Source: CAZLYK01 sp964563495 (lineage in GTDB: Bacteria; Acidobacteriota; Blastocatellia; RBC074). Taken from it: a stretch of 64,000 nt of DNA. The stretch is taken from NCBI GenBank assembly GCA_964563495.1, contig CAZLYK010000009.1:1-64000 (forward strand). The letters are read 5' to 3'. The notes beneath the pieces were generated by a model. It saw only the letters and a list, made by a program, of their open reading frames with translations, made no database searches and was not told the origin of the DNA. The position numbers and the translations under genes are program-made. Within the stretch, counting starts at the first letter, position 1. Every line of letters begins with the position of its first letter. This document shows, piece after piece, positions 42,766-51,961 of this stretch.

Positions 42766-44439
42766 ATGATCAGACTTGCTGCTGCAGTCATTGTCTTTTT
42801 CGGCTGTGCCGTTGTCTGGACAGGAGCCGCTAAGGCCCAGGGACGAGACTGGATGACCGACAACGGCGATGCGCAGCGATCATCCTGGATCAGAGGGGAT
42901 GCGAAGATTTCGAAGGACACTCTGCAGAAGCCGGGCTTTCAGTTCCTCTGGAAGCTCAAGCTCAAGAATGCGCCAAGGCAGTTGAACTCATTGACGCCGC
43001 CCTCGACTCTTGATCGACTGATTGGATACCGGGGTTTTCGGATGCTCGGATTTGTCGGCGGGAGTTCGGATAATATTTTCACGATCGACACAGACCTCGG
43101 CCGTATCGAATGGGAGAAACACCTCAAATCCACGGCTCCGGCCCGGGTTGGAACACTGGCTTGTCCTGGGGGCATGACGACGGGAGTGACCCGCCCGACC
43201 ATCGCCACGCTGCCGCCATTAGCGGGTGGCAGGGGTGGCGGGGGTGGCGGACGCAGCTCCCCGGCGAAAAGCGGAGTCGGTCAACCGAATGAGGGGGCCG
43301 TCACCCTGGCGCAGGTTCGGCCGAACCCTCCAGCGCCGCCGCCGAGCGCAGCGCCTGCGGCCCCGCCTCGTGTCAATCCCGCGACCCCCCCGGGAGGCCA
43401 GTTCGGCAGCGGGCCCTTTCTCGTCTACGCCTTGTCGAGCGACGGAATGCTGCACTCGATGCACCTTTCGAATGGCGCCGATTTCGAAGCGCCGGTGAAA
43501 TTCCTGCCGCCCAACGCCAACGCCAACGGCCTGATCGTGATCGATAACATCGCCTATGTCGTGACCGAGGGGAATTGTGGCGGCGCGGCGAACGGTGTCT
43601 GGGCGCTCGATCTTGTCTCGAAGCAGGTTGCCGTCTGGAAAGCGAACGTTTCAGGGTCAGCCGGTCCTGCTTTTAACGGAAATGGAACGATCTACGTGGC
43701 GACGGTGGGCGGAGGTGAAACACCCAACTCTCTTGTCGCCCTCGACCCGAAAACCCTCGAGGTGAAGGATTGGTATTCAGCCGGCAACCAGGCATTCTCT
43801 TCCACGCCGGTTATCTTCGCGTACAAAGGAAAAAACCTGATCGCCGCCACCACCAAAGATGGGCGAGTGCATCTGCTCGACAGCCAAAATCTGGGAGGAG
43901 CGGATCATCAGACTCCGCTTTTCGCATCGCCCGCATCAGCGAAATCGGGAGATTTTGCGCCGGGTGCGCTGGCGAGCTGGCAGGATCCGAGCGGCACGCG
44001 CTGGATTCTGGCGCCGGCAATCGGCAGGCAGGCAGCCGATGCGGGATTCAGTGCCGCCAACGGCACCGTGACCAGGGGCTCCGTCGTCGCCTGGAAGATC
44101 GTTGACGAGAACGGTGCACCCACTCTCCAGCCGGGTTGGGCTTCGCGCGATCTGGTCTCGCCGCTGCCTCCCACGATCATCAACGGCGTGGTCTTCGTTA
44201 CCTCAAGCGGTGAGTTCCGTTCGAGCGACGGCAAGTTGACCGCGACCCAACGCGCCCTGCGTTCGTCACGCGCGGTGCTGTATGCGCTCGATGGGATGAC
44301 CGGTAAGGAGCTGTGGAACAGCGGCGCGACGATCACTTCCTTTACCCGTGGCGGCGCGCTCTCCGGCGGCATGGGCCAGATCTATCTAACCACTCACGAC
44401 GGGACGATCTACGCGTTCGGTTTCCCGATGGAGCATTGA
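42766..44439 (+). CDS. exported PQQ-like beta-propeller protein (second paralog)
   Basis: The 557-residue protein has a signal peptide (MIRLAAAVIVFFGC to about 27) and the same plan as the first paralog (DWMTDNGDAQRSSW, FRMLGFVGGSSDNIFTI, LYALDGMTGKELWNSG). It differs by a Gly/Pro/Ala-rich insertion (about residues 148-215) that probably forms a flexible loop. GAGGAG lies 10-11 bases before the ATG. The cytochrome/HhH protein follows directly, consistent with electron transfer from a quinoprotein to a c-type haem, though this is inference. Confidence 0.82.
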   Translation: MIRLAAAVIVFFGCAVVWTGAAKAQGRDWMTDNGDAQRSSWIRGDAKISKDTLQKPGFQFLWKLKLKNAPRQLNSLTPPSTLDRLIGYRGFRMLGFVGGSSDNIFTIDTDLGRIEWEKHLKSTAPARVGTLACPGGMTTGVTRPTIATLPPLAGGRGGGGGGRSSPAKSGVGQPNEGAVTLAQVRPNPPAPPPSAAPAAPPRVNPATPPGGQFGSGPFLVYALSSDGMLHSMHLSNGADFEAPVKFLPPNANANGLIVIDNIAYVVTEGNCGGAANGVWALDLVSKQVAVWKANVSGSAGPAFNGNGTIYVATVGGGETPNSLVALDPKTLEVKDWYSAGNQAFSSTPVIFAYKGKNLIAATTKDGRVHLLDSQNLGGADHQTPLFASPASAKSGDFAPGALASWQDPSGTRWILAPAIGRQAADAGFSAANGTVTRGSVVAWKIVDENGAPTLQPGWASRDLVSPLPPTIINGVVFVTSSGEFRSSDGKLTATQRALRSSRAVLYALDGMTGKELWNSGATITSFTRGGALSGGMGQIYLTTHDGTIYAFGFPMEH

Positions 44440-44468
44440 AGTCTCTTCGCTTGCGTGTGCATCTTGCT

Positions 44469-45002
44469 ATGAAATTATTGATGGACTTACGAGTGTCTTC
44501 GCTGACGATTAATCGGATTTGGCGGGCTGTTTTTCTCACGGTTGTGATCGCCTTTCTCACCGGCATTGCCTCGACGCGGTCATCGACCGGCCAGGGGAGG
44601 TCCTTGCCGGAAGGCCCCGGCAAGGAAGAGACCCGGAAACTCTGCTCGCAGTGCCACGAACTGGAAAAGTCGTTCTCTCTTAACCAGGATCGCGCGGGAT
44701 GGCAGCGAACCGTCGATAAGATGGCAGCCTTCGGAATGAAAGGCACTGAGAAAGAGATCAGCGCCGTGCTCGAATACCTGGTCAGGAATTTTCCTGCCGA
44801 GGATGTTCCGAGGATCAACGTCAATAAAGCGACGGCGATCGAACTGGAAAGCGGGTTGTCGCTCAAACGCTCGCAAGCCGCCGCGATCATTCAGTACCGG
44901 ACGAAGAACGGTAATTTCAAAACGATCGAGGACTTGAAAAAAGTCCCGGGCGTGGACATCGCCAAGATTGAGGCGAAGAAGGATCGCCTGATATTTGAAT
45001 GA
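44469..45002 (+). CDS. exported c-type cytochrome with helix-hairpin-helix domain
   Basis: The 177-residue protein has a signal peptide, one haem c attachment motif CSQCH near residue 59, and a C-terminal helix-hairpin-helix module (INVNKATAIELESGLSLKRS, about 115-175) of the ComEA type. Fusion of a haem domain to a DNA-binding-type HhH is known in Acidobacteria and Planctomycetes but its role is unclear. The ATG at 44469 is the first in frame after the preceding stop. It overlaps the SGNH-like gene by four bases (ATGA). Confidence 0.8.
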   Translation: MKLLMDLRVSSLTINRIWRAVFLTVVIAFLTGIASTRSSTGQGRSLPEGPGKEETRKLCSQCHELEKSFSLNQDRAGWQRTVDKMAAFGMKGTEKEISAVLEYLVRNFPAEDVPRINVNKATAIELESGLSLKRSQAAAIIQYRTKNGNFKTIEDLKKVPGVDIAKIEAKKDRLIFE

Positions 45003-45754
45003 ATAACTGGATTATCAAAACCCTGCTCGGATTGATGGTTCTGGGCGGTTTAGTGGCAGCGGGTTCGCCGCAGGATTGCGCTTCAACCGTGACGGCGCTT
45101 GAACGGCAATTGGAAGCACAGCGGCGCCTGCTCGTCGACTGGGCCGGCCTGACTCGATACGGCAGCGAAAATACCGAACTCCCGCGTCCGGCGCCCGGAG
45201 AAGACCGCGTCGTCTTTCTGGGCGACGAGATCACCGAGAACTGGGGACGCGGCAAGGCGAAGTTCTTTCCGGGCAGGCCCTACCTGAACCGCGGGATCAA
45301 GGGCCAGGCGACCCCTCAAATGCTGGTTCGCTTCCGCCAGGATGTGATCACTCTGAATCCAAAAGTTGTCGTGATCCTCGCGGGGACAAACGACATCGCC
45401 GGCGTCGCGGGCCCGATCACTCAGGGGATGACAGCGGAGAACGTCATCTCGATCGTCGAACTGGCCAAAGCCAACGGGATCCGCGTCGTGCTGGCTTCGC
45501 TGACTCCGATTTGTGATTGCTACACGAAACAATCGCTGCTGCGTCCGTTCGGGAAAATTATCGGGATCAATGGCTGGCTCAAGCAGTATGCCGCCCAGAG
45601 CGGCTCTGTCTATCTGGATTACTACTCCGCCATGGCCGAAGGCCGCAATTTGAAAAAAGAATTGACCGGCGACGGGCTGCTTCCGAATGACGCGGGGTAT
45701 GCCGTCATGGCCCCGCTGGCCGAAGCAGCGATCGCCCAGGCGCTGGGGAAATAG
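44999..45754 (+). CDS. SGNH/GDSL-hydrolase-like protein with altered catalytic residues
   Basis: The 251-residue protein has a signal peptide and the SGNH fold. Block I reads FLGDEITENWG where hydrolases have GDSIT, so the catalytic serine is glutamate. Block III GTND is intact. Block V reads DGLLPNDAGY where DGLHPN is usual, so the catalytic histidine is leucine. Both changes point to a binding protein or an enzyme of different chemistry. It is translationally coupled to the cytochrome gene. The TAG stop is provided by the following half-repeat. Confidence 0.85.
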   Translation: MNNWIIKTLLGLMVLGGLVAAGSPQDCASTVTALERQLEAQRRLLVDWAGLTRYGSENTELPRPAPGEDRVVFLGDEITENWGRGKAKFFPGRPYLNRGIKGQATPQMLVRFRQDVITLNPKVVVILAGTNDIAGVAGPITQGMTAENVISIVELAKANGIRVVLASLTPICDCYTKQSLLRPFGKIIGINGWLKQYAAQSGSVYLDYYSAMAEGRNLKKELTGDGLLPNDAGYAVMAPLAEAAIAQALGK

Positions 45755-45789
45755 ACAGTCTTAACAGAATTTCAATAGGATTAAACACG

Positions 45790-45792
<3 letters not shown>
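45750..45792 (+). repeat. left half of CAGGATT repeat joining SGNH-like and epimerase genes
   Basis: Only the left arm is present, diverged (AATAGACAGTCTTAACAG onward). Its AATAG gives the TAG stop of the SGNH-like gene and its inner end, AGGATTAAACACGATG, gives the ribosome site and ATG of the epimerase gene. Confidence 0.82.
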
Positions 45793-46836
<1,044 letters not shown>

Positions 46837-46849
46837 TAGACATGAGTTT

Positions 46850-47989
46850 ATGACAAAAACAGATCTGAATATCGGTTTAATCGGTTACGGCTTCATGGGG
46901 CGGACGCATTCGAATGCCTTTCTGCAAGCGGGGCGGTTTTTTGATCTGCCGTACCGGCCCGTTCTCAAGGCCGCCTGCGCCCGCAATCCGGAACGTCTCA
47001 GGGCCTTCGCGGATAACTGGGGGTATGAGTCGGTCGAGACGGATTGGCGAAGGCTGGTCGAACGCAAAGATATCGACCTGATCGACATCGCCAGCCCTAA
47101 CGACACGCACGCCGAGATTGCGATCGCTGCCGCCAAGGCCGGCAAGCTGGTCATGTGCGAAAAACCACTGGGCCGTAACGCCGCCGAAGCCGTGGCCATG
47201 ACCGAGGCGGTCGAATCGGCCAAAGTCGCCAATATGGTCTGGTACAACTATCGCCGCGTGCCGGCGGTGGTGCTGCTCAAGCACCTGATTGACGAGGGGC
47301 GGTTTGGACGGATCTTCCATTACCGCGCCAAGTTTCTGCAGGACTGGACGATCTCACAGGATCTACCACAGGGCGGGGAAGGTTTGTGGCGGCTGGATGT
47401 GGCCGTCGCAGGCAGCGGGGTGACCGGCGATCTGCTGGCCCATAACATTGACACCGCCATGTGGCTGAATGGCCCGATCACCGAAGTCGTGGCCATGACC
47501 GAGACGTTTATCAAGCAGCGAAAGCACAATCTGACGGGAAACGTCGAACCGGTCGGGATTGACGACGCCAGCGCGTTCCTCTGCCGGTTCGGGAACGGAT
47601 CGCTCGCGACCTTTGAAGCGACGCGTTATGCCCGCGGTCACAAGGCGCTCTATACGCTCGAAATCAACGGCGAGCATGCCTCGGCCTTTTGGGACCTGCA
47701 CGATCTGCACCGCATCCAGTATTTCGATCATCACGACGAAGGGATAGTCCGCGGCTGGAGAGACGTTCACGTCACCGATGGGGATCATCCCTACATGAAG
47801 CACTGGTGGGTGCCCGGGCTCCAAATCGGATACGAACACACCTTCATTCACCAGTTCGCCGATTTTCTGGAAGCGCTTGGCGCGGGCAAGGAAGCTGCGC
47901 CGACCTTCCGGGATGGGTTAGCCACCGATTATGTCACCGACGCAGTCTTGAAATCAGCAAAGACACGCCAATGGGAAGAAATTCAATAG
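46850..47989 (+). CDS. Gfo/Idh/MocA-family oxidoreductase
   Basis: The 379-residue protein binds NAD(P) through GLIGYGFMGRTHSNAF near residue 8 and has the family Glu-Lys-Pro motif VMCEKPLGRNAAE near 95. The C-terminal substrate domain contains GSGVTGDLLAHNIDTAMWL, with the catalytic Asp-x3-His-like region. Such enzymes oxidise cyclitols or sugars, often at carbon 3. The in-frame ATG at 46850 is preferred because the longer version would overlap the epimerase gene. Confidence 0.9.
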   Translation: MTKTDLNIGLIGYGFMGRTHSNAFLQAGRFFDLPYRPVLKAACARNPERLRAFADNWGYESVETDWRRLVERKDIDLIDIASPNDTHAEIAIAAAKAGKLVMCEKPLGRNAAEAVAMTEAVESAKVANMVWYNYRRVPAVVLLKHLIDEGRFGRIFHYRAKFLQDWTISQDLPQGGEGLWRLDVAVAGSGVTGDLLAHNIDTAMWLNGPITEVVAMTETFIKQRKHNLTGNVEPVGIDDASAFLCRFGNGSLATFEATRYARGHKALYTLEINGEHASAFWDLHDLHRIQYFDHHDEGIVRGWRDVHVTDGDHPYMKHWWVPGLQIGYEHTFIHQFADFLEALGAGKEAAPTFRDGLATDYVTDAVLKSAKTRQWEEIQ

Positions 47990-48031
47990 GATGATAGCAA
48001 GTTTCACGTTTGTGCGACCGCGTCCTCGCGG
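47978..48031 (+). repeat. truncated composite repeat (second family, left half)
   Basis: TTCAATAGGATGATAGCAAG matches the composite repeat at 23940-23960 with two differences, and the next bases to 48031 are identical to the left half of the hairpin at 23955-24012. The right half is missing. CAATAG provides the stop of the Gfo/Idh gene. The shared junction shows both copies descend from the same composite unit. Confidence 0.8.
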
Positions 48032-48064
48032 ATGAATAAATTTAGTGTCAGGATGGAGAATCGG

Positions 48065-48823
48065 ATGAAAAAGCTTTTTGTCATATCCGCCGCGTTGCTG
48101 CTGGCTGGGCTCCCGGCATTTTCCGCCATTGCTCAGCAAGGCCCGCCTCGCGGCGGCGCCGGTCGTGGGACGGGGATAGAGACGCCGGCGATCGATGATC
48201 ACGCGGGGTTTGAGTCGATCTTCGACGGTAAGTCCCTCAAGGGATGGGACGGCGACCCCGCTTTCTGGCGCGTTGAGAATGAGACGATCATCGGAGAAAG
48301 CACCGCGGAAAAACCGCTCAAGGCCAACACCTTCCTCATCTGGCGCGGCGGTCAGCCAAAAGATTTCGACCTCAAACTTGAGTATCGCATCAACTCCACC
48401 AACAGCGGGGTCCAGTACCGCAGCGTCGAGCTCCCCGATGCCGGGAAGTGGGTGCTTAAAGGTTACCAGGCGGACATTGATTTCCAGAACACGTACACGG
48501 GTCAGTTGTACGAAGAGCGTGGTCGCGGATTCCTCGCCATGCGCGGCCAGGTGACTCACCTGCAGCCGGGCAAAAAGAGAGTGATCGCCAACCTGAGCAG
48601 CGGCGACGAACTCAAGAGTCTGATCAAGGTCAACGACTGGAACCAACTCCACATCGTCGCGCGCGGGAATGTGCTGACGCACATTCTAAATGGCTATCTC
48701 ATGGCTGAAGCCATTGATGACGACGCGACCGGGCGAGCCCTGGGCGGATTGATCGGCTTCCAGATGCACGTCGGGCCGCCCATGAAAGTCGAGTTCCGCA
48801 ACATCTGGCTGAAGAACCTGTAA
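48065..48823 (+). CDS. DUF1080 (3-keto-disaccharide hydrolase) protein
   Basis: The 252-residue protein has a signal peptide (MKKLFVISAALLLAGLPAFSA) and a concanavalin-like DUF1080 fold with FDGKSLKGWDGDPAFWRVEN near 45, NSGVQYRSVELPD and the C-terminal VEFRNIWLKNL. Recent family work names it 3-keto-disaccharide hydrolase. GGAG precedes the ATG at 48065 by 6 bases, better than two upstream ATGs. Together with the epimerase and Gfo/Idh genes it probably completes a 3-oxidation route for disaccharides. It converges with the YVTN propeller gene, with only 3 bases between stops. Confidence 0.88.
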   Translation: MKKLFVISAALLLAGLPAFSAIAQQGPPRGGAGRGTGIETPAIDDHAGFESIFDGKSLKGWDGDPAFWRVENETIIGESTAEKPLKANTFLIWRGGQPKDFDLKLEYRINSTNSGVQYRSVELPDAGKWVLKGYQADIDFQNTYTGQLYEERGRGFLAMRGQVTHLQPGKKRVIANLSSGDELKSLIKVNDWNQLHIVARGNVLTHILNGYLMAEAIDDDATGRALGGLIGFQMHVGPPMKVEFRNIWLKNL

Positions 48824-48826
48824 ACG

Positions 48827-49891
48827 CTACCGCCCGATAATCAGTACGCCCCAGGGGCTTCCCGTAACCTTGATCTTTTTGGTCACCATCTGGCCGGCCA
48901 GATCGACCACGGAGACATCGTTGGAAGGTCCGTTTGCGGTGAAGAGCGTCTTCCCGTCGGGCGAAACCGCGATGCCCCAGGGGCGCTGTCCGACTTCGAA
49001 CGAGGCGGCCGCCTGATTCGTCGCGGTATCGACGACGAAGACCTTACGCCCGCGGCCCGTGCTGACATAGAGATTTTTGGCGTCGGGTGCAAGCGCCATG
49101 CCCATCGGCTTGATTTCACCCGGCGTACCGAGCGGGATCGCCTGAAGCTTGACGTTCTTGACGGTGTCGAGCAGCACGATGCCGCCATCGTTTTCGGCGT
49201 TGACATAGGCGCGGGATCCATCGGGGAGAAAGACGATATTACGCGGGCGGCGCCCAACTTTGATGTTCTTGATTAGTTTTCGCCCGGCCACATCGATCAC
49301 GGAGACGGCTCCGTCGGCTTCATTTGTCACATAAACCAGCTTGCCGTCCGGCGCGAGCCTCACCCCTTCGGGTTCGCCTCCGACGTTGATCGTCTGGACC
49401 AGTTTTCCGGTAGCCACCTCGATGAAACTGACGCCGGATACGTCTTCGTTGGAAACGAAGAGTGTCGTTCCATCGCGGTTGATATCAAAATTCTCCGGGT
49501 CCGATCCGCCCTGAATGACGCGCACCAGCTTGTTCTGCTCGACATCGAAAACGCCGATCCCATCCGCGCTTTTATCGGGAGGCGGCAACGTACTTTCGTC
49601 CACGCCCGGCGGCGCGGGAGGCGAGCCGCTCAACGCGACATAGATCGTCCGCCTGTCCGGACTGGCGTGAATGCCGCGTGGGCGCTTTCCGAGCGGGACA
49701 GTGGCGATGACCTCTAAGGTCGCGCCGTCAATCACGCTGAGATCACCCGATGTCTCATTTGTCACGTAGACGCGGTATCCGGTTTTCCACTCCGGCGCAG
49801 TCGATGGTTCTTTTGCCGGGGGGGTGGTGGAACAACCGGCAAAAATCAAGGCAAGACTACCGGCAACAAAAAGGCACAAAAGTTTATTCAC
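48827..49891 (-). CDS. YVTN-family beta-propeller lipoprotein
   Basis: The 354-residue protein is a predicted lipoprotein (LALIFAGC, cysteine at about 19). Its mature part is seven-bladed, with repeats such as VYVTNETSGDLSVIDGATLE and KNLYVSTGRGRKVFVVDTAT. YncE/YVTN propellers are extracytoplasmic binding or scaffold proteins, often with redox partners. AAGGAG lies upstream of the ATG, just beyond the terminator of the previous gene, so it may be transcribed separately or by read-through. Confidence 0.88.
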   Translation of the reverse strand: MNKLLCLFVAGSLALIFAGCSTTPPAKEPSTAPEWKTGYRVYVTNETSGDLSVIDGATLEVIATVPLGKRPRGIHASPDRRTIYVALSGSPPAPPGVDESTLPPPDKSADGIGVFDVEQNKLVRVIQGGSDPENFDINRDGTTLFVSNEDVSGVSFIEVATGKLVQTINVGGEPEGVRLAPDGKLVYVTNEADGAVSVIDVAGRKLIKNIKVGRRPRNIVFLPDGSRAYVNAENDGGIVLLDTVKNVKLQAIPLGTPGEIKPMGMALAPDAKNLYVSTGRGRKVFVVDTATNQAAASFEVGQRPWGIAVSPDGKTLFTANGPSNDVSVVDLAGQMVTKKIKVTGSPWGVLIIGR

Positions 49892-49908
49892 GATAAGTAT
49901 TCTCCTTG

Positions 49909-49955
49909 AAAAAGCCCGGGAATTCAGGCGTCCCGCCCGCGTTCCCGGGCTTTTT
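49909..49955 (-). terminator. intrinsic terminator after the cupredoxin-like gene
   Basis: A perfect 14-base stem (AAAAAGCCCGGGAA against TTCCCGGGCTTTTT) with a G+C-rich loop begins at the stop codon of the cupredoxin-like gene. On the minus strand it ends in TTTTT. It separates that operon from the YVTN gene. Confidence 0.88.
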
Positions 49956-50734
49956 CAATTGAACCTGAAAACGAGCTCGCTTTTTCCGGAAGGCGTGAGC
50001 GTGACCTGCTGCTCCTGCCTGCCCAACTCCTCCTGCCAGACTTCAATCGTATAAGCGCCTGGCGGAACCTCGCGGAGCTGGAAGGCCCCGTCCGCACCGG
50101 TCACGGCGAAGTAGGGATGAGCGACCACGCCTATCCACGCATGCATCCAGGAATGAATGTTGCACTTGACGCGGATCACGACCTCAGGTTGTGCGAAGCG
50201 ACGCGTGAAAGGTTCGGCGCCGGGGGGTTGGCTCTGGTTCCAGTCGCGGTTGACCTGAGCAAGTGGATGGATGTTATGCGTTAGCGGATCGGAGTTCGTC
50301 ACCTTGAGGGTCTGCCCGACTCCTATTCCGAGGATGCGCGGGTTGAACCAGCAGCCGCTCTGGTCAATCACCACGGGATTGGCGGGCGGCTCGAACTTCT
50401 TGTCCTCCAGGCCACGCTTGATGTAGACGAAAGCATTGGCGAGCGCGCCATCCCTGCCCGCCACGATGGCCTGGTCGAAGACCACGCTCCGATGGAGTTT
50501 CTCACACTCCGGGGCTTGATCCATGTCGACTTTCTTCGGCGGCGGTTTTTTCCCGGCAAACAGCACCCTGCCGGTGATAGTGCCCGCAGTGTTAGGATCA
50601 ACTTTGAACCATGCCGGCGCGCCGGACGAGGTGCCGGCATGGTTCGGCGGATTCGAGCCGGAGCACCCGACGAAGAGAAGAGCCGCGCCGGCGCAACCAA
50701 GCAGAAATTTCTGGCGGTGAATCGTCAATGGCAT
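49955..50734 (-). CDS. cupredoxin-like lipoprotein with carboxypeptidase-regulatory domain
   Basis: The 259-residue protein is a predicted lipoprotein (LLFVGC). It contains a cupredoxin-like part with THNIHPL near 163 and VKCNIHSWMHAWIG near 195, where His, Cys, His and Met are placed as type I copper ligands. A C-terminal carboxypeptidase-regulatory/CnaB-like segment follows (ADGAFQLREVPPGAYTIEVW, about 220-240). The ATG at 50734 follows the peroxidase stop by 3 bases; a TTG immediately upstream is an alternative. Together with the peroxidase it probably forms a periplasmic electron-transfer pair. Confidence 0.82.
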   Translation of the reverse strand: MPLTIHRQKFLLGCAGAALLFVGCSGSNPPNHAGTSSGAPAWFKVDPNTAGTITGRVLFAGKKPPPKKVDMDQAPECEKLHRSVVFDQAIVAGRDGALANAFVYIKRGLEDKKFEPPANPVVIDQSGCWFNPRILGIGVGQTLKVTNSDPLTHNIHPLAQVNRDWNQSQPPGAEPFTRRFAQPEVVIRVKCNIHSWMHAWIGVVAHPYFAVTGADGAFQLREVPPGAYTIEVWQEELGRQEQQVTLTPSGKSELVFRFN

Positions 50735-50737
50735 CAA

Positions 50738-51826
50738 TCAATCCTGACTGGGCCTGACCGGCCCTGACCGGCCCTGACCTGGTGGCCCCGAATCGGCGGG
50801 AAGTTCACCCGTCAGCGCTTCCAGAAACGCGACCAGGTCTATCCGATCCTGCGCCGAGAGCCTGAGCGGCTTAATCTCACGATCAAGTTGGGGGGTGGAA
50901 TTGCCGCCCCCCAGGTAAAAATCGACGACCTCTTTTAGCGTCTTCAGGCTGCCGTCATGCATATAAGGGGCGGTCTTCGCAACATTACGCAGGCTCGGCG
51001 TGCGGAATGTTCCACGGTCGGTTTCGACGCCGGTCTGATCGAACCGGCCCAGGTCCGTCAATTCCCCGTTGGAATTCATGCCGGCGCCGAGGTTGTGGAA
51101 CTTGCCGTCCGACAATAACGCGAACTTCTCACCAATGGTGTGGCAGGTCGCGCAATTTCCTCGGTTCTTGTCGGTGAAGATTGCCAGCCCACGAATAGCT
51201 GCGGCGCTGAGCGCGGCCTTGTCTCCACCATACTGATAACGGTCGAAGGGAGAATTGCCGCTGAGCAATGTCCGCTCGAAACCGGCGAGGGCTTTCTCGA
51301 TCTTGTCCATGGTAATTGCGCCGGGCCCGAATACCTTCGCGAACTCGTCCCGGTAGGACTGATCGGCGTTGAGTTTGGCGACGCAAATATCGTGCGGCTG
51401 ATTCATCTCCTTGGGGTTGGCAATCGGGCCACCGGCCTGGTCTTCCAGACTCGCGGCGCGACCATCCCAGAACTGAGCTATGCTATAGGCTGCATTCAGC
51501 ACGGTCGGAGTATTTCGCGTCCCGAGTTGCTGGTTGACGCCCATGGCCGCGGGCAGACCATCGACAAAATATAAGTCCGGGCGATGACAGCCAGCACACG
51601 AGAGAGTGTTGTCACTGGAAAGTCTGACATCGTAGAACAGTTTGCGGCCGAGAGCTATCGAATCACCGGTCGGCCGATTATCGGCTGGAATCGGCGCTGC
51701 CGGCAATCCGAACGGCGCGACGATCTCGACCGGGATGCCAACCGGTTGCGCAGCTCTCTCGATCTTCTTTGGGCTTCCGCACGAGTACGCCATGAACGCC
51801 ACCAGCAGAAGGAAAATGAGTCGCAT
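50738..51826 (-). CDS. di-haem cytochrome c peroxidase (CcpA/MauG family)
   Basis: The 362-residue protein has a lipoprotein-type signal (FMAYSC, cysteine at about 16) and two haem c motifs, CAGCHRPDLYFVDG near 76 and CATCHTIGEKF near 226, the two-domain plan of bacterial cytochrome c peroxidase. It reduces peroxide or, in MauG-like relatives, oxidises a protein partner. It is the first gene of a two-gene operon with the cupredoxin-like gene. Confidence 0.92.
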   Translation of the reverse strand: MRLIFLLLVAFMAYSCGSPKKIERAAQPVGIPVEIVAPFGLPAAPIPADNRPTGDSIALGRKLFYDVRLSSDNTLSCAGCHRPDLYFVDGLPAAMGVNQQLGTRNTPTVLNAAYSIAQFWDGRAASLEDQAGGPIANPKEMNQPHDICVAKLNADQSYRDEFAKVFGPGAITMDKIEKALAGFERTLLSGNSPFDRYQYGGDKAALSAAAIRGLAIFTDKNRGNCATCHTIGEKFALLSDGKFHNLGAGMNSNGELTDLGRFDQTGVETDRGTFRTPSLRNVAKTAPYMHDGSLKTLKEVVDFYLGGGNSTPQLDREIKPLRLSAQDRIDLVAFLEALTGELPADSGPPGQGRSGPVRPSQD

Positions 51827-51961
51827 TATCTAACCCTCGACTTCCTGACAGGCCCGGCCACAGGAATTTTGCCGGCGATAGCAGAATCCGGTTTTGATCA
51901 CGAGTTGGCGCCGGCCAGGTCCCCCTGCCAGCGAGCCGATCCCTGCCGTCGCCGGGATCCA

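Noticed and set aside
48820..48830. Three-base gap between convergent genes as a possible fusion or frameshift
   Set aside because: Both genes have full-length, well-supported C-termini; they simply converge tightly.
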